Source: Gambelia wislizenii
Lineage: Eukaryota > Chordata > Lepidosauria > Squamata > Crotaphytidae
Assembly (NCBI GenBank): GCA_030847615.1
Contig: JAUMIR010000004.1
Location: 222,817,001 to 222,881,000 of the forward strand
Direction: 5' to 3'
DNA: 64,000 nucleotides
Shown here one piece after another: positions 22,443 through 33,683 of this stretch. A model generated the notes under the pieces. That model searched no databases and had not been told where the DNA came from. It was given only the letters and a program-made list of their open reading frames with translations. Positions within the stretch are counted from its first letter, which is position 1. Every line of letters starts with the position of its first letter. A program made the position numbers and the translations under genes.

Positions 22443-23087
22443 CAAGACATTAACAGACGTGTCCAATAACCCAGGACAGGGACGAGGGGAGATCACTATC
22501 AGTCTCCCTTTTTTCAAATGATGTTGTCCCTGTCCAGGAACTCCCGTCCTGCTCCTGTTCTCCACCCCACTTCTTCTTATTCACGGCTTAAGCCGTGAAT
22601 AAGAAACCTGTTCTGTTATCATAACGGAATCACGGGCATTTGAAAATGTCCCCCGCTGTGCTGGCATGATGCCAGTGGCACGTGACATCACCAAGAGATC
22701 CGTGCCGAAGACTTCCGGGTTTGATAGGGACAGATAGGTGAGTTCACCCTCCCCCCCCCCAGGTTACTGGATATTTGTATTGTGTGTTTTGGGGCTTGCT
22801 TTTCTGTTTTGATGTTTGCTTTTGTTGTTCTTTTCAAATTTCCCACGCAATCATTCTCTCACGAGAACGAGCGGGATTTGGCTTCACTCCAGTAAAAGCA
22901 GCTTTACGACAGTTGCCTTTACTGCAGTGAAGCCAGGAGGAGGGGGAACAGTTCCTATAACGGAATAAGGCAAGTGTGTGAAAAAATTTTGTTCATTGTG
23001 TTACAGGGACAGGAGTGGGGTGGGAGTGGTACGGGTGGAGGGGTAGCAGTACAGAAACAGTTTCAAGGGACACGTCTGATAGTCTCC
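22443..23087 (+). mobile_element. Long multi-hairpin MITE (copy D)
   Basis: About 645 bp. The right end ACACGTCTGATAGTCTCC is intact with TTA after it. The left end is degraded (CATTAACAGACGTGTCC). Modules: a CCCAGGACAGGGAC/GTCCCTGTCC subterminal stem, a TTATTCACGGCTTAAGCCGTGAATAA hairpin, a donor-like TAGGTGAGT near 22736, a CTCTCACGAGAACGAG hairpin, an acceptor-like GGCTTCACTCCAG, and a TTACGACAGTTGCCTTTACTG module. The second donor is mutated (AAGGCAAGT). Non-coding. Confidence 0.75.
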
Positions 23088-23196
23088 TTAGTTCTGGGGG
23101 AAAGGCAGGATATATGTATAGCTAACAATAATAATACCAGCAAATACCTTTTAAGGGATTAAATTAAAGGTCAGAAAGAACAAATTAGTTTCTAAA

Positions 23197-23688
23197 GGAC
23201 TTTATCAGATGATTCCTTGTAAACATTCTTTTGCCAGCATTAAAAAAAATCCAAGAACACCCCCCCCACCGCACTTACCTTTTCTCTCGGCAGAAGGCTT
23301 CCCTGGCAACTAAGAGGAAGTGAACAGAGCCCGATTCACTTCCTCATTTGAAACCTCATGAGACTTCATCCTGTGGGAAATTCAAACATAAAACAAAAAG
23401 TAAAACATTAAAAGTTACACAAGCACATAAACACACTTTAAAACTTCCAAGTAAACCAGGGAAGGTTTTAAAAAGTGCATCATTTACTTGGATGTTGTGA
23501 TCTCACCCAGACGTGTTCACACGGGACCAACCATTGATGCTAGATTTACGTGAGTTAAATGGTTAATAAAAAGAAACGCCAGAAAAACGACAGCGGAACA
23601 CAATAGGACAATGCCATGTTATATTGTCATCCTTTTGCATTCTGATGTCATTATGCTGGTGCCATATTAGCCATATCTGATAATCTCC
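23197..23688 (-). mobile_element. Long multi-hairpin MITE (copy E)
   Basis: About 492 bp, GGACTTTATCAGATG to CATATCTGATAATCTCC, with AAA on the left and TAA on the right. The core is reversed. Minus-strand donor-like motifs are CAA|GTAAAT (about 23488) and AAAAG|GTAAGT (about 23275). It has the GGACAATGCCATGTTATATT-type subterminal block and a degraded hairpin. The different left and right outer termini (GGACTTT/GGAGATT) suggest mixing of subtypes. Confidence 0.72.
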
Positions 23689-23757
23689 TAAAACTTAGTC
23701 ACAGATGGAATCAACCATATATCTCTTGTTTATGGGAAGAGTGATTGCATAGAGTAA

Positions 23758-24598
23758 GGAGATTTTCACACAGGCAATCTGTTCCATTGCAGGAATGGAA
23801 CAGGGTTGCTGAAAGATTTCTCTTTCAGATGACGTTCACCCTGTTCCATTCCCTCAGCATGGCTGTTCTGTTATCTCCCCATGATATATTATTCATGGGG
23901 AGAAGTCGTTATTAAACACCTGGTTCCATTTCTATAACGGATCATGGGTGTGTGAACAGGAGCCCCGTCCCTGTTCTGGAATGACAGGCATGGGGGAGGA
24001 GCTCCATGCCTAGCACTTCCGGCCATGAACGGGACATCCAGGTAAGTGGGACCCTTCCCCCCTCCCCAGATTACTTGGGTTTGTTTTTAATTTATTTTTG
24101 CATTTTGTTTCTTGATTTGACAGCTGGGGGGGGTTATGTTTGAATTTCCCTCCCACCTGGTCTCTCGCGAGAATGAGCGGGATTTCAGCCAGCCGGTCAT
24201 AAAGGCAGCCTTATGACGGCTGCATTTACAGCAGGCCAGCAAGAATATTTATTTATTTATATTTATTTATACCCTGCTCTTCAGCCACAAGGCTATCAGA
24301 GCAGCTTAGAAATTGTTTTAAGCAATAGCCATTTACACATCTACACTGCAATAAGCAGCTTCCAATGTGTGTTAGCTAATTGCCCCCACAAACCGGGTAC
24401 TCATTTTACTGACCTACAAAAGGATGGAAGGCTGAGTGAACTTCACTGAGTGAACTGAGTGAAACAAGGAGTTCCGGAGCCCGTTCCTGCAGTGGAACGG
24501 AGGTAAGTGTGAGAACATTTACATCCATACCATTGCAGGAATGGGAGAGGGGCTTGAGGGACAGAAACGGGGCTTTTGGCCCCAGTGTGAAAATCTCC
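23758..24598 (+). mobile_element. Long multi-hairpin MITE with nested SINE (copy F)
   Basis: 841 bp including about 225 bp of nested SINE (24243-24467). Ends GGAGATTTTCACAC and GTGTGAAAATCTCC, perfect TAA duplication (23755-23757, 24599-24601). Subterminal stem around GGAATGGAACAGGGTTGC, ATGATATATTATTCATGGGG hairpin, consensus donor CAG|GTAAGT at 24042, TCTCTCGCGAGAATGAGCGG hairpin, TTTCAG acceptor-like at 24183-24188, palindromic TTATGACGGCTGCATTTACA module, and second donor GAG|GTAAGT at about 24503. No transposase. Confidence 0.85.
24243..24467 (-). mobile_element. Sauria-like SINE 3' half nested in a MITE
   Basis: On the minus strand: a TCAGCCTTCCATCCTTTTG block, then GTCAGTAAAATGAGTACCC, GGGGGCAATTAGCTAACAC, then GAAGAGCAGGGTATAAATAA with an AT-rich tetranucleotide tail. 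The first blocks match the SINE at 54353-54590 and the latter match 7689-7800. The host MITE is interrupted between CAGCAAG and GAGTTCCGGAGCC, so the SINE arrived after the MITE. Confidence 0.75.
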
Positions 24599-26570
24599 TA
24601 AGAGTCAGCACTCAGATGGCTGTGTCACAGGTGTCATCTTTATGGTGCGTCAACAAAGAACATTTCCAAATCTTCAAACCAGGGGTTTCCCCATATTGTA
24701 AAATTTCTCTACTAAGCAAACAAGTGGAGGAGAAGAGCTTGGCCTTGCCTTTTCCTTGACTTTGCCTGATACTCTGTGTATCAGATGGCTAGGTGGGCCA
24801 ATGGAAACAGTGGCCTTCAGGAGCCAATCCTCTGTGAAGAGGCAGAAAGGGGAGAGGCTGCTGAGGGTGAAGTGGGTGTGGCAGGGAGAGAGTGAGTTAG
24901 TTCAGGGAAGTTCTGTTTTAAGTAAGGCTTGAGAGTGTGAAGTCAAGGAGAGAGAGAGGCTTAGAAGGAATTTATGTGCAGCGAAGGGGGTTTATTACAT
25001 CAGTTGTGTTTATGTTATGTAACAACAAAGCATTCTTTATGTTAATTCATGGCATGCAGTCTGGTCATGAGTGACGTCTCTGGCAATTAATTCACAAGTA
25101 TTAGGGTACATCTACACCTAAGTACATGTGCTATACCTCACCGGGAAATGTAGTTCAGCCATGACGTGGCTGTGCATCCCAAATTTGGTGGCAGGAGAGG
25201 GAGAGAAAGGTCCCTGTGCCACTAGGAAGGCACTAGCATCACAAAAGTGCTGGCAGTGGTGGGATGTGGAAATCCCCTGCTCCACACTCTGCTCTTCAAT
25301 AAGATTGAAAATTTTCTGCATCCTCTCTATCTGAAACCAGAAATAGCATTAACCAGGAAGGAAAAGCTTTACCACTGATTTCTGTTCAATGCTTCAACAA
25401 TTGAGAAGGCTGGAGTCTGCTGGTGCAAAATCATACAAATGAAAGTAAAGCAAACTATTTCACTTGCAATGCTTCTTAATGGGAAACAGACTTCCTAGAC
25501 CAAAAGTGTAAAAATCAAAATTAAAAAACAAACAAACAATAATATGACACTTTCCCAGCACATCTATCCTGACACAAATAGAACAAGTTGATAACTTATT
25601 AGTAGCAAATGTTGAGACAGTATCTGGCCCATTTTTTGGTCCCTAACATAATTATTAGAAAGCATTCATTCTTTGGAAGGCTGCTCTGATGAAAGAGTAA
25701 AGCGTTAGCAAAATCAGCCAGGGTAGAAAGTGCTAAACTGTGTTATTTTTATTTTATAGCTCACGTTTTAAAGCCACGTTACATAAAGCATCAATAAATG
25801 TTGAGCAGTATATAAAGCTCTTTTTCTTCCAAGAGAGGGTTGTGAATGTGTACTAATTGGAGTTCAGAGGTGGAAGGAAGGGAATTTGCCAAGAGATTTT
25901 AATCCTGTAAATAATGGTTTCATTAAGAACCCTACATGACTCTACTGGGAACTCTAAATATTAAGACTGGTAATAAAATCATTAGGTGTTCCAGGTTATT
26001 CAGCATATCACAGGACCCTAAAAAGCTAACGAGAGTTAGTTAAGTGCAAAATACAGATGGACCAAACTGCTGAATGTAACATTTCAAGTAACACTGGACA
26101 GAGCCGTGTGACACAGGAAGTGGTCCACTGCTGCCAGAACAGCCCAACAATTACCTGTCCAGCCAATTACTCATTTAGAGAAAATTCACAAAGATGGAAA
26201 CATAACCAAAGCCTGAAACCAAGAAAAGGGGTGCCTGATGGAGACATGCAAGAGGCCGAAGGCACTCTGCTACACCACTGTTCAAACACTGCCAGAATAT
26301 CATCAACAGCAGCTGAAAACAACCTTGTCTACCCCTGTTTGCACTTCTTTGGTTATTTGACATACTTCATTTACAAGCTCCCCATTATCCAGTTGATCTT
26401 AAGTCCCTGCTTTATGAACCCATTTGGCCTATAGTAGCAAGGTTTTCCTTCACTCTCAGCTTATCAAGTGTCATAGGGCTAAATAATCAAATGATTCCTC
26501 TTCCTCCTCTGTTTGGACAGCATGCTGTAAACATTTTGCTGTCTTAAGTTTCTGTATTTTTGACATTGAG
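24599..26570. other. Unassigned stretch
   Basis: No recognised repeat or exon. Two CCAAT-like boxes (GGCCAATGG about 24794, AGCCAATCC about 24823) lie close together but no TATA or LTR ends are seen. The 125-codon plus frame at 26057-26434 has no resemblance to a known family. Confidence 0.45.
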
Positions 26571-26686
26571 CAATTTTTCTATCTTATCTTCATCTAAAAG
26601 TAACTAACAGATCTAGGATTTCTAAAGGTGGGAAAGAAATCCTAGATTTATTAGTTACTTTAGGTGAAGATGAAATAGACAAATTG
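26571..26686. repeat. Small foldback element
   Basis: A 116-bp inverted repeat from CAATTT to AAATTG. Arms of about 53 bp run through ATCTTCATCTAAAAGTAACT and AGTTACTTTAGGTGAAGAT, with a roughly 10-bp loop (AAAGGTGGGA). It is flanked by GAG on both sides, a possible 3-bp duplication. Confidence 0.65.
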
Positions 26687-26846
26687 GAGGAAAATGAAAC
26701 CAGGTAAGAGTTTCCTCCGAAGGTGTTAAAACAAGGATTTTGATACTCTAAAAAGCAGATGCATATTTTGGGTATGGTATTGTTTCATAACCTTCAGGAT
26801 TAGATGGTGTGAATAGTTTTGCAACCTAAGGTCTGCCAAAGTCTTT

Positions 26847-27125
26847 GGGGCTTACCACACTCCAAAATAAGGTTCCATCTTCCATGCTGCCTTACTATAC
26901 AAGGTTGTTGTCCTTTCATTCTGGTCCCTTGGGAGACTGAGGTAAAACCACTTCTTTTTGTTAACTAGAAAAACCTGTTAGCAAAAAGATGTAGTTTTAC
27001 CTCAGTCTCCCACGGGACCAGAACAGCAGCACACTGGAAGAACTATGACATCATGCAGTGAGGCAGCACTGAGGACAGAACCTTCCTGCTGCACTGTTGC
27101 TTTATTTCAGTGTGCAGTATGCCCC
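26847..27125. mobile_element. Foldback MITE, GGGGCWTAC ends
   Basis: About 279 bp, left end GGGGCTTACCACACT and right end AGTGTGCAGTATGCCCC, with TTT and TTA flanks. The inner arms are very strong: GGTCCCTTGGGAGACTGAGG (about 26923) against CCTCAGTCTCCCACGGGACC (about 27000). The loop is near TTAACTAGAAAAACCTGTTA. Likely another 3-bp-TSD MITE family. Confidence 0.68.
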
Positions 27126-27455
27126 TTAATTAGACACACCATAGCCCCCTTTGTCTGTAACCCTATTCACAGTTACTTGTGATAAGTCTCACTGAACTGA
27201 ATGGGGCTTACTTCTGAGCAGACATGTATAGATGGCACTGTTCAGTGTAACTGTATGTGGATTCCACACACACAAAAAACACCACTGAATGCCAACCAAG
27301 GGTATTACATCAATTTTAATACAATAACTTTGCACCCTTCTACATTACAGCTCACCCAGACCAAATTATGCTTAGAACAGGCCCATTGAAATCAATGGGA
27401 TTTACAATAGTCATAAACAGCAAAAGTTTTGCTGATTTTGATGGGTCTACTTTAA

Positions 27456-27783
27456 GGACTTTTTCGGATGAAGAAAAATAACGCAAGCAGCCTCTCCAGC
27501 TTGTGAGGCTGCTGCGCTGCAAAGCGCCCCTTTCGTATGACGCTCGCCCCTGCCGGTACTGTTGCGGTACCGCAGGGAGAGCTGAGCGTCATATTTCGTT
27601 GATTTTTACTCACAATCAACTTTCGTGAGTAAAAAATCAACAAAATATGACGCTCAGCTCTCCCTGCGGTACCGCAACAGTACCGCTAGAGGGCAGCGTC
27701 ATCCGAAACTGACACTTTGCAGCGCAGCAGCCTCGCAAACTGGAGAGGCTGCTTGCGTTATTTTTCTTCATCCGAAAAAGTCC
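27456..27783. mobile_element. Near-perfect palindromic MITE, GGACTTTTTCGG ends
   Basis: A 328-bp element with perfect TAA duplication (27453-27455, 27784-27786). Almost the full length pairs with itself: GGATGAAGAAAAATAACGCA, GCAGCCTCTCCAG, GCGGTACCGCAGGGAGAGCT and ATGACGCTCAGCTC all have inverted counterparts. The small loop is around TTTTTACTCACAATCAACTTTCG. Low divergence between arms suggests it is the youngest MITE here. Non-coding. Confidence 0.88.
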
Positions 27784-28440
27784 TAAGTATGATTAACTGT
27801 AGACAGAACCAGGAATAATGAGGCCAGACCCAAAAATCCTTCCCCCAAGTCACAGGACTTATCCCTCAGGCCAGCCTCAAAGGAAGGCCCTTTCACCACC
27901 CCCTTAGTCACAGGATCAAAAGGGGCAACTCCAGGGACCCCCCCTTCACTGAAAAGCAGTGCCAAGGTGCACAGCGCACTAAAATCTCTCCCCCCTCCAC
28001 CTGCCAGTGACCCCCTATTTAAAACACCACCCTAGCCAATTGCCCTGTGCCAACTATCACAGTATGGGGAAAGCGGGGGAAACCCCACAATGGAGAAGGG
28101 CAAAAATTCCTACCTGGTCCCAAAGCGACCACTGATGTTACACTATGATAGCACCAGGAAGGTGGGTCAATCGCAAGAAGAGGAAGCAGCAGGGGGTGGC
28201 AGAGCCCTATATAGCCTCTGTCCCCACCCTCTGAGCTTGTGTAATCAGCGCATGCATCTGATTACCTGTATTACCAGGCCTCAAGCCTGGTCCATCCTCA
28301 AACTGGGTCCCCCATCCGTACAGCTTCACCGTCAGAGGGGGACTGCAGTCTGGATCCAACTCAGGATTCTCAATCCAGGAACACTCTGTCATCCCTGCAT
28401 GCCTATTTGTTAAATTGATTCCAATAATATTAATCCAAGA
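27784..28440. other. GC-rich unassigned block with TATATAG motif
   Basis: Distinctly richer in G+C and CCC/GGG runs than its surroundings, with a TATATAG motif at about 28208-28214 after a GC-rich stretch. It could be a degraded LTR or retroelement 5' region, but no termini, primer site or coding match is seen. Minus-strand open frame 27783-27965 is unrecognised. Confidence 0.35.
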
Positions 28441-29199
28441 GATAAAAACCGGTTCCTTTCCATTCATGAACTCAAAGAAGTCAGTGAAGGAACAGCAAAA
28501 TTTGAGCTTACTTCAGGCTAACTTTATATTTTTAAGCACAAGTAACAGGGAAAGTTTTAGGAAGTTATTATTTTGTCAGCTCTCTCATTTAGCAAAGCAG
28601 CTTCAATTTATTAACAGTGTGGAGTGTGAATGAATCAATATGTTTCATTGGGCAATGTGTCATTTGTTAATCGGATATTGATGAGATTATTGACGCACAG
28701 CTAATTAATCTCAAACCCCGTGCTAGCCTTCATATGTTTCCTTAATTATGTTCTTCATCTTAGTCTTCCAACTTTGGCACACAGACGCTGTGAGTGAAGG
28801 GAGCCATCAGTGAGTCTGTTTTGTTTTGTTTTGTTCATTCATTTACAATCTCACAGCAGTGAAATTATTATCCCTAGTTGTAAATAGGCTTATCAAACAG
28901 ATATTTAATAATATTTGTCAGGAGGCAGATATTGATTTGGCTGGGGACTATTTCAAATTAGATTAGCAAGTGAGTCTTGTCTGAGAAGCACAGTTTAAAA
29001 TATTTTCCCACTGTTAATAAGTACTACTGAATTTCCACTTAAAACATTTTAAGGGCATGAGCCTGGCATGGTTATCTACTGAGACCTTCCAGCCAAAAGT
29101 TTAAGCTTTAATTTTGCTTCTTCTAATTTCCTTGTTTATTTAGTTTTCAAATTAGGCACAAGCAACAAACTATAAAAATGAATGACCTCTGCTACAAAC
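28441..29199. other. Unassigned; possible conserved non-coding island 28600-28780
   Basis: Repeat-free sequence with TGATGAGATTATTGACGC and CAGCTAATTAATCTC motifs (about 28679-28712) typical of homeodomain site clusters. Only an impression from composition. No alignment is available. Confidence 0.3.
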
Positions 29200-29354
29200 A
29201 TACCATAGAGTTGTGTTGGCAGACCTATCGATTCCTAGAGAGGATACCTCTCTAGGCATTTTCCAGCACAACTCTCTGGTATGTGTCCCTATTTTTTCAG
29301 CTGCAGATAACTGAAACCCCAGATATTGGTTCTACAGATACAGGGGTCCAACTG
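29200..29354. mobile_element. pogo/Tigger-like fragment with hairpin
   Basis: The right terminus CAGGGGTCCAACTG before TA matches the inverse of a CAGTTG-type end. A palindrome CCTAGAGAGGATACCTCTCTAGG at about 29236 sits inside longer arms (ACCATAGAGTTGTG / CACAACTCTCTGGT). The CTCTAGGCATTTTCYAG motif is shared with 47434 and 57920. The left end is not identified. Confidence 0.55.
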
Positions 29355-31171
29355 TACTTGCTCAACCTTCCATTTGTAGGTGGCCTCTTCTGCTAAAACA
29401 AGAAGTTTCCCCACAGAGAAAAACAAATCCTATATAGTCTATGACTTACTACAGCATCTGTTGTAAACATTTCCAGCCCACATTTTTTCCATCCTGGAAT
29501 TCAAGATAGTATACCTGACTGGTTTCCCACCAGGCACAGACTAGGCCTACACCTACTTAGCAGCAACAGGGAAGCCATATCAGGTGCTCTCAGATCATAC
29601 CTCCTGTACACAATAAATAGATTTTGTAGCTATTGGGATGGTAAAAGAGAAGCCACAAATCCTCCGCCACTTCATACACCTCATTTACTTTTTCTAAAAG
29701 GACAAGCAGTGAGGGAGAGCCATAGCCACAACTAAATGATCAATTAGTGAGTTCATTGTTACAATTTTACCACTATTGGGGGAGGGGTTGCTATTTGAAT
29801 TTTCTGCTACAGGTACCAGCAATATGTTTATTATTATTTGTTTTTTTTTACTGTAGCTTCCAGAATCTGCTAGGTTCTGGAAGCTATAGTTCAACAAAAT
29901 AACTTATCCAGCCTTTGGAGAGGAAGAACATTTTCTTACCCACCAGTTTTCTAAGGTCAAGATCCTATACACTTGTAGTATAACATACACACACACACAC
30001 ACCTGCAACCAGTACTACAGCCTTGAGCTTACCCATTGTTCAAGGATTGATAGCTCCCCACCTACCAACTCAAAACTGGGAGAAAAGGTTTTGTGTGAGT
30101 GCTTGCAGTAGGTGCATTAGAGGCCATGCATTTAAGTAAGTTTAATTGCTTGTGAAGCTATGTCTACTGTAGTGTAATGACCCAATAGAATTCCAGCCCC
30201 CACCTCATTATAAAGGTCTTTTTATGATGATTTTGAAGTGCAGAAGATATACAGCAATTTCATTCTGTACTTTCTAGCATCATCAATTTTATGCTAACAG
30301 CCGAACCTCACGGACACAACACAACAGATTCATGGTCAGGTTCCTCTATTTTCTTCTGTTCTGGAACCTTTCAAATTGTAATAGGTGACCCAGTCAAGTG
30401 GAAATGTGGTACTTGCTGGTTATGTGTGTTTCATCCGTCTCATCTATAACTGGTTTCCTCATCTTTAAATTCTCCTCACACCTTCAAGGTTGCCAATTTG
30501 CCATTAGGCCCACAGGGACAGAGCTACTTCTAATAGCTATTTTGGAATGATTATCAAAGAAATAATACAGGGTAAAAGGTTAAACATCCCCTTCCAGAGC
30601 TTGCAAGGGGGTGGGATTGTGGACTACACCTTCTAGAATCCCCCAGCCTACATACCCACTGCTGGTCATGCTGGGTGGGAGAGTGGAGAAGCTGAAGTTG
30701 AAAGAAAGGAACTTGTCCAACTCTACCCATCCTTCATCCCAAGCACCGCTGCTCAAATCAATTCTGAGCCATCCAAGCCTGTTAAATAACATAAAGTTGT
30801 AGGATTTCCCACAGCATGGATGGTTTTGCTCTAAAATCCCAGGCAGAAGAATAAGGACTATCCTTACTTAAAAAAACCAAAACCCTTCTTTAATTCTCAC
30901 ACATTGGTTTCATCTTCTGTATTCCCAATTTTTACCCTTTGTCACCATTTTCTTAATTCTAATTAAAGAAATCCTTATCTTGACTGTAACAGCTGCAATT
31001 ACAATCCTTCATTATGTTCAGCATTAGTTGTGACATCTTGAATAAATTGTGAAAACAATTTAGCCACAATTACATGGGAAAGGGAAGTCTAACTGTACAT
31101 TAGTCATTAACAAGATTGTGGGTAGTGGCAATTATAACATTTCCTCCTAATGTCCACGTTTTTTGAGTTCA

Positions 31172-31217
<46 letters not shown>

Positions 31218-31942
31218 ATGAGAGCAGCTTTTCTGCTTATGAAAAATCAGCACCACAGTTCCTGGATGCCTGTAACTCAGATCAATGGAAGTAGACATTA
31301 GGTCTTGGCCTCTAGACCAGTGTGCCTGAAGATCAATGTTGCCCTCAGTGTCACCATAGGTTGAACTATATAATTTTTCAGTATTATGGGGGAGGAAATC
31401 CTCCTCCCTTTCCCTCTTTCACCCCAATAGCAACAACCCAACTGGCTTTGCAGTTTGATTATTGTTTATAGATTCGGTAACCCAAGAATTAAAGAGTCGC
31501 CTTGAGGCAAGAGCAATTATTTACAGCTGAAGCCTCCTATTGTTATTAGCTTGCTCCTAATTGCTTGAAGTTATACCAATGTTCATTCATTTAAACACAT
31601 TTTTGATAACACACTTGGAAATTGCTTTCTCTACATTTGGAGTGTGAGTTCAGTTCTTTGAGGACTCCTTTGTTTGCAGAGCTTTTAAACAACCTGTCCC
31701 TTGCTTGTTATTAAAGCAAGGGTAAGAGGAGGAAGCATCTTTAGGTTAAAAAACAAAAGCAAGAAGAAAGGACAGAAGGGGGAAGAAAAGGGGAAAGAAC
31801 TTTCAGCTTACTACTTTGTCATATGTCTGTGTTACATTTAATTTAGCTCAACTAACATTGACTGATTTCTTGTTCACAATTCACAGCAATCTCACTAATG
31901 AGATGATAAACTTTGCTCTGGGTGCCATGATCTAATCTTTAC
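29355..31942. other. Unassigned stretch with CA microsatellites
   Basis: No gene or interspersed repeat recognised. Simple (CA)n at 29988-30002 and a (TC)n(AC)n tract at 31171-31214. The stretch 31490-31560 has AATTATT/CTAATTGC motifs without further support. Confidence 0.45.
31171..31214. repeat. (TC)n(AC)n microsatellite
   Basis: About seven TC units followed by about fourteen AC units. Confidence 0.9.
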
Positions 31943-32116
31943 TTTTGTGGTGCTGCTTGGTTTGAGCCCGTAGTTCAGCATGAAGACATTAAGCCTCTTT
32001 CGATTCAAAGTAATAAAGTTCCCATTTACCGCTGTATGATCATAGGCAAAAGGACAAATCAGCCACCTTCCTCGTTTTCTAGAGGCATAGTACCAAATCT
32101 CTGCAAATGCCTCCTC
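31943..32116 (-). CDS. Candidate host exon, protein unrecognised
   Basis: On the minus strand a pyrimidine-rich acceptor (GTGTTTTTTTCACAG) is followed by a 174-bp open segment (58 codons, phase 0). It starts EEAFAEIWYYASRKRGRW, continues CPFAYDHTAVNGNF, and ends LKPSSTTK just before a GTAAAG donor-like site. Composition is balanced, with aromatic and charged residues and no repeat resemblance, unlike most short frames here. I do not recognise the protein family. The frame also stays open 15 codons past the donor, so the 3' boundary is uncertain. No neighbouring exon was found in the window. It could equally be an old pseudogene piece or a chance frame. Confidence 0.35.
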
Positions 32117-32324
32117 CTGTGAAAAAAACACAAAATCCTTTTTTATTTAAAATACTTCTTAGAAAATACATTCTACTGCTGCCCCAGCCCCATTTGATAA
32201 TTGTTTCACACATTCCAAATTGAACAATATCCATATAATTTCAGCTTAACACATCCCCTCCAGAAAAAAAATCATGTTGTTTTCAATGGGACTTATTCCT
32301 TACAGTACAATCCTATAGCAGCTA

Positions 32325-32950
32325 TCATCATCATCATCATCTTATTCATTTATATCCCGCCTTTCTCCTGTTAGTGGGACCCAAGAAGGCTAACAATATC
32401 TTTAAAACAATACAAATTAAAAGCAATACAAAAGTTAAAATTACATTGTAAATATAAAATTTGAAAGGAATTAAACAATTTATAGGTTAAAAACATTAAA
32501 CGGTAAAAATATTAAAATGCATTATAAACAGTATAAAAGACTCTTCACAATCTCAAAAATCACACTGCACAGCCTTACAAGCCCAGCCCTTGTCAGTTTG
32601 TGAAAACCTGGCAGCATTAAAATATTTTAACCTGCTGCTGGAAGGAGAGCAAGGATGGGGCCATCGTGGCCTCTCTGGGGAGGGAGTTCCACATCTGGGA
32701 GCAGCCCCGGAGAAAGCCCTCTCCCTCATTCCCACCAAACGAGCCTGAGAAGGTGGTGGAACAGAGAGAAGGGCTTCTCCAGATGATCTTAAAGCTCTAC
32801 TAGGCTCATACAGGGAAATACAGTCCTTCAAATAACCTAGACCCAAGCCTTATTGGGCGTTATAGGTCAAAACCAGCACTTTGACTTGTGCCCAGAAATG
32901 AATTGACAGCCAATGGAGCTGTTGCAACAAAGGAGCTGTGTGCTCCCTTT
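32325..32950 (-). pseudogene. L2-clade LINE ORF2 C-terminus and 3' UTR
   Basis: Minus-strand translation carries the L2 ORF2 C-terminal pattern: a HFWAQVKVLVLTYNA block, GYLKDCISLYEPSRALRSS, GEALLSVPPPSQARLV and MRERAFSGAAP, corresponding to the same blocks in the L2 at 39650-39850. A 3' UTR then runs down to TATATCCCGCCTTTC-type terminal sequence and an (ATC)n tail at about 32325. Internal stops and frame breaks make it non-functional. It is 5'-truncated near 32950. Confidence 0.82.
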
Positions 32951-33683
32951 AGCTAGCCTGAAGTGTCTATTCAGGTCTTGTGGGGTTCAGTGGAAAATAC
33001 TGTGTATAGCAGGTTTTGGCAATATGTCACTCCCCAGGCTATTTTGCAGCCCCCATTACATCTTCTTTACACCCTGAGTTCTCAAAAAAATAAGCAGCAG
33101 CACCGTTACAGAAAAAGGGGCGAACCACCTTCTTCCCTTCCCTCCTTCCCAAAAGGAAGGAGCCACTCTGTTCTGTATGTAAGCAGCAGAGATCTTTGTT
33201 ACAGGAAAGCACCACATAGAGTGTCTGTGCATTCTGGAAGTTGCCCACACGTGGAGTGTAGAGTAGCACAGCTATGGACAGCAAGAACTCCATGCTTGGC
33301 ATTCAGCTAGACCTCACCTTATACAGTATTTTATGTTTGCAATTATTATTATTATTATTATTAAAAAATGGGAGTAGTAATCTCCATTTTGCTCCACATG
33401 AGGATTTGGCCTGTCTATTTATCCTGCTACCTGTTGCTATGGATTTGCTCAAGCTTGAGCTGATTGTCCATGATGAATTCTAATATTCAGTCTCCAGTGG
33501 ACTGAGTGTATGTAGGTCATTTCCAGAGCAATTGTCCATCTCTGCTAGGAGGAGCAGAACTTACATCGCTTACACTTATATCACCTCCTGTGCTACTGTA
33601 TAGAAATACCTTCCATACCCTCATGCAAAAGAACTAAGGCAGCTTCATTATCAAGGGCCTTCCATCCCTCTCCTTTCCCTGTA
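32951..33683. other. Unassigned stretch
   Basis: No recognised element apart from (TTA)n at 33339-33362. Confidence 0.45.
33339..33362. repeat. (ATT)n microsatellite
   Basis: About seven ATT units. Confidence 0.85.

Noticed and set aside
26057..26434. 125-codon plus-strand frame
   Set aside because: No recognisable motifs, no acceptor or donor at sensible positions, and composition like surrounding non-coding DNA.
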